Below, piece by piece: positions 10,203 to 18,399 of a stretch of 54,788 nt of DNA. Position 1 is the first letter of the stretch. Each line of letters begins with the position of its first letter. Source of the DNA: an uncultured bacterium. GTDB lineage: Bacteria > Acidobacteriota > Thermoanaerobaculia > Thermoanaerobaculales > Thermoanaerobaculaceae. Location of the stretch: positions 86,609 through 141,396 of the forward strand of contig CALEVZ010000005.1 in the NCBI GenBank assembly GCA_937924755.1, written 5' to 3'. The position numbers and the translations under genes were made by a program. The notes below the pieces were generated by a model that saw only the letters and a program-made list of their open reading frames with translations, ran no database searches and was not told where the DNA came from.

Positions 10203-11326
10203 GGAGCGCTGCGCAGGGTGATCACCGTGATTTCGGCGGCGCGGGGCAGGCGCATGCGGGGGCCCCAGGTGCCGGTTCCGCGGGAGACGTACAGGGTCAT
10301 TCCACCCACCTGGTAGCGCCCCTCCATGTAGGGGTACTGCAGGCCGGTGATGTAGTTGAAAGGCCAGATTTGACCCGCATGGGTGTGTCCGGAGAGCATG
10401 AGGTCCACGCCGGCAGCAGCGGCCTCCTCCACTTTCCAAGGGGTGTGGCTGAGCAGGATCGTCAACCCCGGGGGGCGGCCGGCGAGCGTCGCCGGCAACG
10501 GGTCGCGCGAGTCGCCGAACTGGCGTCGGGCGGTGAGATCGTCCACCCCGGCGAGGACCACGCCGGGCACCAGCTCCGCCCACTCATCTCGGAGCACGTG
10601 AAACCCTGCTTGGCGCAGTACCTCGACAGACGCCTCCAGGCCGGCGTAGTACTCGTGGTTGCCGGTCACCGCCCACACCCCCAGCGGCGCGGTGAACTCC
10701 TGCAACTCGGGCAGCACCTGGGCCACCCGGCGGGCGTTGCCGTCTACCAGGTCGCCGGTGATCACCACCGCAGCCGGCTCGAGGTTCGCCACCTGCGTCC
10801 CGATTTTTTGTAACCACTTGGAGTTCAGTAGCGCCCCCACGTGCAGGTCGGAAAGCTGAACCAGCCGAAGACCATTCTGGTCAGGAGAGATCTTCGGCGA
10901 GGTGATGGTCACCTCTTCCACCACCGGCGACCGCGTTCCCTGCACCAGGGCGATGGTGGCCAAAAGCAGGGCTGCGCCCACCGCGGTGGTGCGCGCCGGC
11001 AGGGCGGCTGTCGGCCACACCCGGCCGAAGCCGGTGACCAGGTCGCCGAAGAAAAGGCAGACGACCAGAAAAAAAATGGTGCCCAGCCAGGCGGCGCCGA
11101 TCCACTCCAAGGGGTGGGCGAGGGTGACGTGGCCCCGGCGCTCCAGCACCCGTGCCACGGGATAGGCCAGCCACAGGAGGGCAAAGACCACCAGCAGGAG
11201 GCGGTGAGCGAGGGGAGAGTCGAGGCCCGGCAGCCGCCACAGGCGCGCCAGCACGTAGGCGTGCATGGCGGTCCAGATGGAAAGCACGGTAACGAAGAAC
11301 ACGGCGAACCTCCAGCTCTCGCTCAC
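10199..11326 (-). CDS. Membrane-anchored calcineurin-like metallophosphoesterase
   Basis: The product is 375 residues. Four hydrophobic segments occupy about residues 8-30, 43-60, 75-98 and 115-130. The catalytic domain follows with SDLHVG, GDLVDG, GNHEYY, LSHTPWK and SGHTHAGQ, the full dinuclear-metal set. This is the YkuE/YaeI type with a membrane region, and the catalytic domain should lie on one face of the inner membrane. It is a distant relative of the soluble enzyme at 7658, from which it is separated by the FHA-PP2C gene. Substrates of this class are often lipid phosphodiesters; here it is unknown. Confidence 0.88.
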   Translation of the reverse strand: MSESWRFAVFFVTVLSIWTAMHAYVLARLWRLPGLDSPLAHRLLLVVFALLWLAYPVARVLERRGHVTLAHPLEWIGAAWLGTIFFLVVCLFFGDLVTGFGRVWPTAALPARTTAVGAALLLATIALVQGTRSPVVEEVTITSPKISPDQNGLRLVQLSDLHVGALLNSKWLQKIGTQVANLEPAAVVITGDLVDGNARRVAQVLPELQEFTAPLGVWAVTGNHEYYAGLEASVEVLRQAGFHVLRDEWAELVPGVVLAGVDDLTARRQFGDSRDPLPATLAGRPPGLTILLSHTPWKVEEAAAAGVDLMLSGHTHAGQIWPFNYITGLQYPYMEGRYQVGGMTLYVSRGTGTWGPRMRLPRAAEITVITLRSAP

Positions 11327-11434
11327 GCTACTGTGGTACGTCGGAAACCCGGGAGGGATTCCCGCAGCGGTGCGGTACGGCAGGGCTGCAGCGACGCGGC
11401 GCCCTCATCACGCTTGGGGGGAAGGGTGGCTCCC

Positions 11435-11472
11435 AAAAAAAGCCGGCCTGGGGATTGCCTCGCTCGGCCAGC
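11435..11472 (-). terminator. Rho-independent terminator of the PC4-like gene
   Basis: Read on the minus strand, GCTGGCC (11472-11466) pairs with GGCCGGC (11448-11442), with one G-U pair, and is followed by seven T residues (11441-11435). It begins 28 bases after the PC4-like stop codon. This is the clearest intrinsic terminator in the window. Confidence 0.6.
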
Positions 11473-11499
11473 CTTGCGGGGATCACGGCAGGGTCCCGC

Positions 11500-11760
11500 T
11501 CACGAGCCCTCGGCCGAGGGGTGCCAGAGGTTGGCCTCGGTCAGCGCCTCCTCGGCGGCGGCAATCCCTTTGCGGAACTCGTCCCACAGCTCGGGGGTCA
11601 CCGTAATCCCCTTCTTGGTGGGCTGCAGCTCGCCGTTGGCGTCTTCGTAAAACAGCCGCACGTCGATGTAGGTGCGGCCCTTGAAGGTGGACAGGGAGAC
11701 GCGTAGGGTCTCCTCGGGGTTGCGTTTGAACTCGTGCAGTATCTTGCGATCGTTGGCCAT
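11500..11760 (-). CDS. PC4/p15-like DNA-binding protein
   Basis: The product is 86 residues. The ATG at 11760 is chosen because it follows GGGAGGGG and because the conserved domain begins at once; a longer frame reaching 11847 is unlikely to be used. The sequence ILHEFKRNPEETLRVSLSTF, then GRTYIDVRLFYEDANGE and KKGITVTPELWDEF, has the pattern of the PC4 transcriptional coactivator fold: an ssDNA-binding beta sheet followed by a helix. Bacterial members are small ssDNA-binding proteins of uncertain function. A terminator follows directly, so it is probably monocistronic. Confidence 0.75.
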   Translation of the reverse strand: MANDRKILHEFKRNPEETLRVSLSTFKGRTYIDVRLFYEDANGELQPTKKGITVTPELWDEFRKGIAAAEEALTEANLWHPSAEGS

Positions 11761-11977
11761 CGGCCCCTCCCCAAGGCCGTAGAGTCTAGCAGGGGAGCTT
11801 TCTAGGGGTGCCCGCCTCTGGACGCCGGCGGGTGGCGATGGGAGCATGGACGGTGGCGCCGGCGCGCACCTAGACCCGGCAGGAAAGGTTGCGGAGAGCT
11901 CGGCAGGGCCGGGTATTCCAAATGGTGAGCGGGCTCGAGATGGCGGGGGGTGCGGTCATGGCGAAGTGGAGGAAAGC

Positions 11978-12415
11978 ATGAGCGTGGGGCGACGATGGGC
12001 CGTGGTGCCGCAGCAGGAGGCACCGGAGCAGCCGGTTCAAAAAGCACAGGGGGCTCGCATGGCCGTGCTCATCGGGCCGGAGAGGGGTGCGGTGCGCTAC
12101 GTGACCAGGCGTTTCACGCTGGCCCCCGGGGGTCGTATCCCCGCCCATCGGCACGAGGACATCGAACACCAACAAGTGGTGGTGCGCGGCGAGATGGTGC
12201 TTACCCTGGATGGCGTGGAGCGGGTCGTACGGCCCGGCGACGCGGTGTTCATACCGGTCGGCACGGTCCACGCCTACGCCAACCGCTCGCTGGAAGAGGT
12301 GGAGTTTCTGTGCATCGTTCCGGCCACCTCCAACTACGCCACCGAGTGGCTGGAGGAGCTTTCCGGGTGCGCCCCGGTGGGCGAGGACACCGCGGCAGCC
12401 GTCGAACGCGGTTAG
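11978..12415 (+). CDS. Single-domain cupin protein
   Basis: The product is 145 residues. The ATG at 11978 follows TGGAGGAAAG; the frame is open further upstream but without a comparable start. Residues about 55-115 are a cupin barrel: PAHRHEDIEHQQVVVRGEM supplies the metal-binding histidines and glutamate of cupin motif 1, and PGDAVFIPVGTVHAYAN supplies motif 2. Single cupins of this type include sugar-phosphate isomerases, dioxygenases and sensor domains, so the reaction is open. It lies upstream of the LEA14-like gene with a 28-base gap and could be cotranscribed with it. Confidence 0.8.
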   Translation: MSVGRRWAVVPQQEAPEQPVQKAQGARMAVLIGPERGAVRYVTRRFTLAPGGRIPAHRHEDIEHQQVVVRGEMVLTLDGVERVVRPGDAVFIPVGTVHAYANRSLEEVEFLCIVPATSNYATEWLEELSGCAPVGEDTAAAVERG

Positions 12416-12443
12416 AATCGGCAACCTGAAGGAGATGACCGTC

Positions 12444-13259
12444 ATGCGCCGCCCGCTCATCGTGCTTTGCCTGTTGGTAGCTGCGCCGACGTTGCTCGCC
12501 CAGCCAGCCAGGACGCCCGCCACCCAGCCGGCGGCGGTGCGGGCGCTTTCCCTGCAGCGCGTCCTGGTGCAGGTCCCCGAGGCACGCCGCCTGAAGGTGA
12601 CGCTGTTTGCCACCCCCCTCTCCCAGGGCACCAGTCGCGCCTTCACTCGCGCCCGCTTGCTCCTCGCCGGACAGGACATCCCGCTGGCGACTGCGGGGGT
12701 GGCCACCGACCAGCCGGGGAACACCCTCATCCATTTCGAAGTGGATCTGGGCGCCGTTCCCGAGTCGGCACTCACCCTGCCCGCGGAGAACCTAACAGTG
12801 CGCTGGGAGGGGGTGAGCGACGGCGGCCGCACGGTGGTGACGGTGGCGGGCACCATCGATCCCGGCGACCGCTCCCAGCTCATCCTCAACCAGGACGACC
12901 TGCACACCCTCTACGCCCGTCTGGACAGCCCGTCGGTGACCCCGTCGGGGTTGATGCTGACCTTCCGGGGGCTCGCCAACATTCTGAATCCCTTCTCCTT
13001 CGACGTGGTGGTCAAGGGGCTGGATTACCGCGTGTTGGTGGGAGGAGAGGAAGTGATGGCGGCGCAGCGCCCGGGTTTCCGGCTGCGGGCCGGGCAGCGC
13101 TCGGACGTGCTGCTGGAGGCGGAGGTGTCGTTGGCGTCCGCCGCCCTCGCCGCCGCCGCGCTGCTGCGCGGTGCCGGCGTGGAGGTGACCGGGCAGCTGC
13201 GCCTGGCCACCCCCGACGGCGATCGCCTGGTGCCCGTCGTCCTGCGCCCCGGCTCCTAA
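12444..13259 (+). CDS. Exported LEA14/WHy-domain protein
   Basis: The product is 271 residues. The ATG at 12444 is preferred over the ATG at 12435 because AAGGAG (12429-12434) is then nine bases away instead of none. An N-terminal signal peptide runs to about residue 20 (LCLLVAAPTLLAQ). Residues about 160-265 resemble the LEA type 2 (water stress and hypersensitive response) fold, with NPFSFDVVVKGLDYRV followed by GGEEVM and a beta-rich tail. The region about 35-145 is another beta-rich domain without a recognised family. Bacterial members sit in the periplasm or as lipoproteins; no lipobox cysteine is present here. The role is unknown, possibly protection during drying or envelope stress. 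Confidence 0.7.
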   Translation: MRRPLIVLCLLVAAPTLLAQPARTPATQPAAVRALSLQRVLVQVPEARRLKVTLFATPLSQGTSRAFTRARLLLAGQDIPLATAGVATDQPGNTLIHFEVDLGAVPESALTLPAENLTVRWEGVSDGGRTVVTVAGTIDPGDRSQLILNQDDLHTLYARLDSPSVTPSGLMLTFRGLANILNPFSFDVVVKGLDYRVLVGGEEVMAAQRPGFRLRAGQRSDVLLEAEVSLASAALAAAALLRGAGVEVTGQLRLATPDGDRLVPVVLRPGS

Positions 13260-13303
13260 GGCCGCGGCGCCGACCGCCGCGAGCGCCCCTCAGCGCCCCC
13301 CTC

Positions 13304-13333
13304 TTGCCATCCCGACGTGACAGAGCCTACACT
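13304..13333 (+). promoter_or_regulatory. Possible sigma70-type promoter for the diguanylate cyclase gene
   Basis: TTGCCA (13304-13309) and TACACT (13328-13333) are separated by 18 bases, and the ATG at 13355 lies 22 bases downstream. Both boxes match four of six consensus positions, so the call is tentative. Confidence 0.3.
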
Positions 13334-13354
13334 TGGGTAGGATCAGGGATCAGG

Positions 13355-14695
13355 ATGGCAACAGAGAAGCCGGGCAGGGCGAACCGTTTCGATGCGATCG
13401 TACAAAAGAGCCGTGCCCTCGTCTACACCACCGCCGTGGCTCTGGGTATCGTCGGCAAGCTTTTGGGAGTCATCGACATCGGCTGGGGTTGGCTGGTCGT
13501 GTTTCTGGGCGTGGCCGACGCCTCGGCGGCGCTCTTCTTCTTCCTGGCCAGGCGTGGCATCGGGCGGCTGGCGGGGGTGCCGGTGCGCTTTCTGTGGATG
13601 GCCGCCGACGTGCTGATCGTTTCCTGGGCGGTTCTCCTGTCCGGTGGGGTGAAGTCCTTCTGGTTTGTATTCTACCTGACCAACGCCGCCGCGGCCACCT
13701 ACGTGGCGGGGGTGCGGGGCATGGTAGCGGTGATGCTGGCCAACACCGCCGCGTACGTGGGGGTGGCGGCGCTGGGGGGTGAGGTGAGCGGCGTGCTGCT
13801 CGCGCAGCTGGTGGGCCGCAAGGTGCTGTTGTACGGGGCGGCGTTCTTCGCGTTGCTGGGCATCCCCCGCCTGGAGCGCCGCCGCCAGGAGGTTCGGGAG
13901 CTGCAGCGGCAGGCGCTGGCGCGCGCCCGGGAGCTCGAGGAGCTGGCGGGGAAACTGGAGCAGGCCAACCACGCTCTGCACGAGCTGTCCATGCACGATG
14001 CGCTGACCCGTCTACCCAACCGCCGCTTCGTCGAAGAGCACGCCCGCCGCGATGTGTCCCTCGTCCGGCGGTCGCTGGATGCGGCGCGGCGGTACCGGCG
14101 AGCGGTGGACGCCAACTCCTCCCTGGGTTTTTTCATGGTGGATCTAGACCACTTCAAGGCGGTCAACGACAGCTGGGGGCACGAGATCGGCGATCGCCTG
14201 CTGGTGGAAACCGGTCGCACCTTGCAGCGGGCGCTGCGCGACGCCGACTCGGTGGTGCGCTGGGGCGGGGAGGAGTTCCTGGTGGTGGCGCGCAAGATCA
14301 ACCGCGCGTTCATGTGGACGGTGGCGGAGCGCCTGCGGCTGGCCGTGGAGGCGCAGCGCCTGAAGACCCGTACCGAGGAGTACATCACCATCACCTGTTC
14401 GGTGGGCTACTGCTGCTACCCGCTGGGGGCGCCGGAGCTGTTTTCCTGGAAGGAGGTGGTCCACCTCGCCGACGCGGCCCTGCTGCTGGCCAAGCGGGCG
14501 GGGCGCAATCGCTCCGTCGGGCTGGAGGTGGGTCTGCGCGAGCTCGAGCTCGGCGACCGCGAGCGGGTGCTGCGCAACCCGGCCTGGGCGGTGCGGGCGG
14601 GATTCTTGACGCTCATCGGCGAGGTGGACCTGGCGCTGCTCGACGGCGAGTTCGCGAGTTCAGGGGCGCGGCCGCCCGTGAGTGCGGCGCAGTGA
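13355..14695 (+). CDS. Membrane diguanylate cyclase (GGDEF)
   Basis: The product is 446 residues. The frame is open far upstream, but that region is the preceding gene read in another frame. The ATG at 13355 follows a weak CAGG and starts just before the hydrophobic region. Residues about 18-175 hold five or six membrane segments, about 175-215 a coiled coil (ERRRQEVRELQRQ onward), and about 220-400 a GGDEF domain. The active-site motif is RWGGEEF; GGEEF is a normal active variant. An RxxD inhibitory site (RDAD) lies five residues before it, so feedback inhibition by cyclic di-GMP is likely. DLDHFKAVND is the metal-binding motif. It should make cyclic di-GMP from GTP in response to a membrane signal. 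No EAL or PilZ gene is nearby. Confidence 0.9.
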   Translation: MATEKPGRANRFDAIVQKSRALVYTTAVALGIVGKLLGVIDIGWGWLVVFLGVADASAALFFFLARRGIGRLAGVPVRFLWMAADVLIVSWAVLLSGGVKSFWFVFYLTNAAAATYVAGVRGMVAVMLANTAAYVGVAALGGEVSGVLLAQLVGRKVLLYGAAFFALLGIPRLERRRQEVRELQRQALARARELEELAGKLEQANHALHELSMHDALTRLPNRRFVEEHARRDVSLVRRSLDAARRYRRAVDANSSLGFFMVDLDHFKAVNDSWGHEIGDRLLVETGRTLQRALRDADSVVRWGGEEFLVVARKINRAFMWTVAERLRLAVEAQRLKTRTEEYITITCSVGYCCYPLGAPELFSWKEVVHLADAALLLAKRAGRNRSVGLEVGLRELELGDRERVLRNPAWAVRAGFLTLIGEVDLALLDGEFASSGARPPVSAAQ

Positions 14696-14794
14696 GCGCC
14701 CCGTCCGACCGTGCCGGGGCCCCGCCGTCGCTCCAGCGGCGCGTCCGGCTTCGAGAAACCCGTGGTTTACAATGCCGCTCCGCATGGGGAAGAA

Positions 14795-15973
14795 GTGAGC
14801 GAGGATCCACGCACCGCGGCGGCGAACGACGCCCCCGCCTCCCTGGCGGGGAGCACGGCGGTGCTGGTGCTGGGCATGCACCGCAGCGGCACCTCGGCGG
14901 CCAGCGGCGCCCTGCAGTGCCTGGGGGTTTCCCTGGGGCGCACGGTGTCCTCGGCTGGACCCTCCAACCCCAAGGGGTACTTCGAGAACACCCGCGTCAT
15001 GCTGCTGCACGAGGAGCTGCTGGCGTCCCTGGGTGCCGGCTGGGACGATCCCCGGCCGCTGCCTCAAGGGTGGGCGGGGGAGAGCCGCCTGGCGCCCTGG
15101 CGGGACCGCCTGACCGCGATTTTAAATGAGGAGTTCACCGGGGCGCCGCTGTGGGGGGTGAAGGACCCCCGGCTGTGCCGCCTGCTGCCGCTGTGGGTGC
15201 CGTTGCTCGCGCGGGCGGGCGTCAAGACGACGGCGGTGCTGGTCCTGCGCCACCCCGGAGCGGTGGCGGCCTCCAACGGGCGGCGCACCGGCATGCCCCG
15301 GGAGCAGGCGTTCGAGCTTTGGCTGGAGCACGTGCTGGAGGCGGAACGGCACTCCCGGGGGCTGCCTCGCACGCCGTTGTCGTACCGGGCGCTGCTGGAG
15401 AACTGGCGGGGGGAGCTGGGCCGGGTGGAGAGGGACCTCGAGCTGCCCCTCGCCTGGGAGGCGGGGGAACAGGGGGTGGAGGCGCTGCTGGCGCGGGAGC
15501 TGGATCACCACCCGGCGGAGGGGGTGGGGGTGGCCGAGCCCCTGGTGGGGTGGGTCCGGCGGGCCTGGCAGGCAGTGGACCGCTGGCACCGGGAGGGGGT
15601 GGACCCCGGGTCGGCCCTGGACGAGGTGGCGCAGGAGCGAGCCCGGTGGGCGCCGGCGGCGCTGCCGGTGGCCCAGTACCTGGAGCGGCGGGCGGAGGGG
15701 TGGCGGCGGCGGTGCGAGGAGCTGCAGGCCCCGCCGCCGGCGGCGGCGGCCACGGCCCGCCAGGTGGAGGTGGAGCAGCGCCTGGCCGGCGTGGCGACGG
15801 AGCTGGACCGCACCCGCGCCGAGTTGGGGCGGGTCCGGGCGGAGCTGGAGGCCGAGCGGGCTCACCGACGGGGGGCGGAGGAAGAGCTCCAGCGGTTGGT
15901 CAACACGACCTGGATGCGGCTGGCCTCGCGCTACTGGCGCATCATGGCGCGGCTGCGTCGCAAGGGGAGCTGA
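14795..15973 (+). CDS. Sulfotransferase-family protein with C-terminal coiled coil
   Basis: The product is 392 residues. The start is a GTG at 14795 preceded by GGGGAAGAA; a TACAAT -10-like box lies at 14769-14774. Residues about 20-40 (VLVLGMHRSGTSAASGAL) form the P-loop-like PAPS 5'-phosphosulfate-binding motif, and VLVLRHPGAVAAS contains the Arg and Ser expected for 3'-phosphate binding. About 330-370 is a Glu/Arg-rich coiled coil, unusual for a simple sulfotransferase. It probably transfers sulfate to a glycan or lipid carrier. It converges on a minus-strand glycan operon ending with a second, different sulfotransferase, which strengthens the functional link. Confidence 0.8.
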   Translation: MSEDPRTAAANDAPASLAGSTAVLVLGMHRSGTSAASGALQCLGVSLGRTVSSAGPSNPKGYFENTRVMLLHEELLASLGAGWDDPRPLPQGWAGESRLAPWRDRLTAILNEEFTGAPLWGVKDPRLCRLLPLWVPLLARAGVKTTAVLVLRHPGAVAASNGRRTGMPREQAFELWLEHVLEAERHSRGLPRTPLSYRALLENWRGELGRVERDLELPLAWEAGEQGVEALLARELDHHPAEGVGVAEPLVGWVRRAWQAVDRWHREGVDPGSALDEVAQERARWAPAALPVAQYLERRAEGWRRRCEELQAPPPAAAATARQVEVEQRLAGVATELDRTRAELGRVRAELEAERAHRRGAEEELQRLVNTTWMRLASRYWRIMARLRRKGS

Positions 15974-15994
15974 CGCTCCGGCGGGGGGGCGCCC

Positions 15995-16849
15995 TCACCG
16001 CAGGAGGCTGGCCAGGAGCCCCCGCAGGCGGGAGCGCCAGGGCACGGGGTAGCCGAAGCGGGCCAGGGCGGGGGCGGCGATGGCTTCCAGGTGGGCCACC
16101 ACTTTGGGGTCATGGCCCAGAAAACGGCCCACGGTGGCCGGGGGCGAGACGACCTCCACCGCCCTCTCGGCGAGCTCCGGCGACAGGCCGAAGAAGGCCA
16201 GGACACGTCCCCCCGCCTCGGCGGGGGAGGCGCACAGTGCCTCGAAGCGCACCGCCAGGTAGCGCTCCTTGAGGGTTTTCTCGCCGTAGGCGGCGACCCG
16301 GGAGTTCACCCGCGCCCACAGGGCGATGGACCGTTCCGGCTGGGAGCGTTCCGCCCACGCCGGCCCCAGTACCGTGGCGCCGTGCTTGGCGAGCTGGTTC
16401 TGATTGCCGGAGAAGGCCATGTCCCGGCCGTCCCGCAGCAGGTGCAGGAAGCGCAAACCGGGGAAGAGGGAGCACCAGAACGGAAGCAGGTACATGCAGC
16501 GGGGCTCCTTCCACCCCCAGGCGGTCCACCGCCCCCGCTCCGGCCCTTCCAGGAGGGGCTTCAGGTGGCCGCGCAGCACCTGCGCCAGGTCCTCCGCCAT
16601 GGCCCCCCGCAACTCGGCGGGCAGCGGGTGCCGCCACCCCGCGGTGGCGCTCCAGAAGCGGTCGATCCAGCGGTTGGAGTACAGCCCCAGCGGCAGGGCG
16701 TCCCAGGAGTCGTTGAGCTCCGACCCGATCCACACGCCGGCCCGGTGCACCAGCTGGGCCACCGCCCGGGTGCCGGAGCCGCCGGTGGCGCCGATGAGCA
16801 GGGGGCCGGGGGGCAGGCCGGGGGGCAGGGGGAGGGGCTCGCCGGTCAT
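15995..16849 (-). CDS. Sulfotransferase-family protein
   Basis: The product is 284 residues. LLIGATGGSGTRAVAQLV (residues 17-34) is the nucleotide-binding loop. HLLRDGRDMAFSGNQ (about 136-150) is the R-D-x-R-D-x-x-x-S 3'-phosphate motif typical of PAPS-dependent sulfotransferases. WKEPRCMYLLPFW is also conserved in the family. Its ATG overlaps the end of the upstream glycosyltransferase gene by four bases, so it is the last gene of the operon starting at 19918. It presumably sulfates the sugar assembled by that operon. The acceptor is unknown. Confidence 0.82.
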   Translation of the reverse strand: MTGEPLPLPPGLPPGPLLIGATGGSGTRAVAQLVHRAGVWIGSELNDSWDALPLGLYSNRWIDRFWSATAGWRHPLPAELRGAMAEDLAQVLRGHLKPLLEGPERGRWTAWGWKEPRCMYLLPFWCSLFPGLRFLHLLRDGRDMAFSGNQNQLAKHGATVLGPAWAERSQPERSIALWARVNSRVAAYGEKTLKERYLAVRFEALCASPAEAGGRVLAFFGLSPELAERAVEVVSPPATVGRFLGHDPKVVAHLEAIAAPALARFGYPVPWRSRLRGLLASLLR

Positions 16850-17667
16850 CGGTCCCCGGCCTCACCTGCCGTGGGGCGAGCGAGGAAGAAGTGCCTGCGC
16901 CGGGGTTGGGAGAGGTCGAAGCGGCCATCGGGGCCGAGAACTTGGAAGAACTCCCGCGGCGGGAAGCGCACCCCCTCGGCGCGGAAGGCGGCGCGCTGGC
17001 CGTGCCAACCGCGGGACAGCTCGGCGGGGTCGAAGGTGCGCTCCCCGTACTTCCGGCAGAGGTGAGCCAGACTCAGGAACACGTAGTGGCGGAGGACGAA
17101 CGGCTGGGGATACAGGCGCTGCCGGGGAAACTGCACCCGGTGCCCCCCCGAGGAGGCCAGATCCACCCGCGCCCCGAGGTTCTTCCAGGCGTTCACGCGG
17201 TGCTCGGGGCGCGGGGCGAAGGGGTAGTAGTGGCGCATTTCCGCCACGTAGTCCCGCCCCTCGAAGGACTCCTCGGGTCCGGTGGGAGTGAACACCACCT
17301 CGGCGAAGTCGATGGCGTTGTAGCCCTCCTCGTCCACGGCGGCGATCCCCTCGGCCAGGGTGCGCCATGGGGCAGGAGCCTCGCGGATCTCGTCGGCGTC
17401 GTGGTGGATGAACCAGTCGGCGGGTAGGTGAGCGGCGAGTTCCTCCTTTCTCTGGAGGATCTTCCCCCACTCGTACAGGCCGCGGTAGGGGAAGCTCTCC
17501 ACCGTCACCCCTCCCCGCCGGGCGAACTCCCGAGCGATGGCCGGGGTTGCGTCGGTGGAGCCGTGGTCGATGAGGTGCACCTCGATGCCCTGGGCCAAGA
17601 GGTGCTCCAGGCAGCGGGCCAGGTACAGCTCCTCGTTGCGGACGGCCAGCAGCGCGACGATGCGCAC
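16846..17667 (-). CDS. Family 2 glycosyltransferase
   Basis: The product is 273 residues. It begins with the GT-A Rossmann start MRIVALLAVRNEELYLARCL. HLIDHGSTDATPAIA follows, and WFIHHDADEIRE (about residues 88-99) contains the DxD metal-binding motif. No membrane segment is present, so it acts in the cytoplasm on a nucleotide sugar. It lies 36 bases downstream of the methyltransferase gene and overlaps the sulfotransferase gene by four bases. The DADEIRE form is common in enzymes of surface polysaccharide or glycoprotein glycan assembly. Donor and acceptor are not readable from sequence. Confidence 0.85.
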   Translation of the reverse strand: MRIVALLAVRNEELYLARCLEHLLAQGIEVHLIDHGSTDATPAIAREFARRGGVTVESFPYRGLYEWGKILQRKEELAAHLPADWFIHHDADEIREAPAPWRTLAEGIAAVDEEGYNAIDFAEVVFTPTGPEESFEGRDYVAEMRHYYPFAPRPEHRVNAWKNLGARVDLASSGGHRVQFPRQRLYPQPFVLRHYVFLSLAHLCRKYGERTFDPAELSRGWHGQRAAFRAEGVRFPPREFFQVLGPDGRFDLSQPRRRHFFLARPTAGEAGDR

Positions 17668-17703
17668 GCTGGCAAGGATAGCGCGCCGGCGGCCGGCCTC
17701 GGC

Positions 17704-18399
17704 TCACTTCACCAAGTACGCCACCTTGCGGTGGAGGTGCACCGGGGTCCGGCCCACCCGCGCGGCGAACTCGGCAAAGGCCGGGGTCCAGCTGATGTCG
17801 TCGGAGGCCAGTACGCCCCCCGGGCGCAGGTATTGCCACGCCAGGCGGTACTCGAAGCTCTGGCACTGGTAGGAGTGCTCGCTGTCGTGCAGGAAGAAAT
17901 CGATGCTCCCCAGTCCCTGCAAGAGGTCGCCCAACAGCTCCTGGGAGCGCCCGAGGTGCAGCCGCCAGCGGCGCCGCAAAGGCGTGGGGACGAGCCAGCC
18001 GGGAGACTTGCCGCGGGGGACCGCCGCCCCCAGCTTGCCCTCCCAGAAGGTCCCCGGCGCGTAGGGGGTGTCGGTGTACTCGGGGAAGTCCAGGGAATCG
18101 AGCTGCCCCTCCCCGTTGCGCTCCAGGGCGGTGAGCAGCACGGCGGTGGAGGCGCCGTTACACACCCCGGTTTCGACCAGACGCCGGGGCCTGATCTCCC
18201 GCACCAGGGCGTAAAGCCCCTCGGCGATCTCCCGCCTCACCCCGCCGAAGGTGTAGGGGGTGCCGCGGCTGGTGGTGCCCGCCACGGTGGCGGCAAACTC
18301 CTCCTCGGCGCGGCGGATGTGCGCCAGGATGGCCTCCAAGGCCGGGTCGGGCAGGTGGCGGGCGAGGGCGGGGGGGAGGGGAGGAATGGTCGCGGTCAC
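17704..18399 (-). CDS. Class I SAM-dependent methyltransferase (Methyltransf_24/CmcI-like)
   Basis: The product is 231 residues. The frame is open far upstream, but the start is a GTG at 18399, whose bases overlap the stop of the preceding gene (GTGA). RRLVETGVCNGASTAVLL (about residues 70-90) is the SAM-binding motif I. DFFLHDSEHSYQCQSFEY and GGVLASDDI are characteristic of this methyltransferase group, which includes sugar and antibiotic O-methyltransferases. In this operon it most likely methylates a glycan sugar. An earlier, longer reading would run over the neighbouring gene in another frame and is rejected. Confidence 0.82.
   Translation of the reverse strand: MTATIPPLPPALARHLPDPALEAILAHIRRAEEEFAATVAGTTSRGTPYTFGGVRREIAEGLYALVREIRPRRLVETGVCNGASTAVLLTALERNGEGQLDSLDFPEYTDTPYAPGTFWEGKLGAAVPRGKSPGWLVPTPLRRRWRLHLGRSQELLGDLLQGLGSIDFFLHDSEHSYQCQSFEYRLAWQYLRPGGVLASDDISWTPAFAEFAARVGRTPVHLHRKVAYLVK

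Noticed and set aside
8592-10583. Long minus-strand frame opposite the FHA-GAF-PP2C gene
   Set aside because: The plus-strand product has complete FHA, GAF and PP2C motifs; the antisense frame has none.
12467-13354. N-terminal extension of the diguanylate cyclase frame
   Set aside because: It overlaps the LEA14 gene in another frame and is Pro/Gly/Arg-rich; the real start is the ATG at 13355 next to the membrane region.
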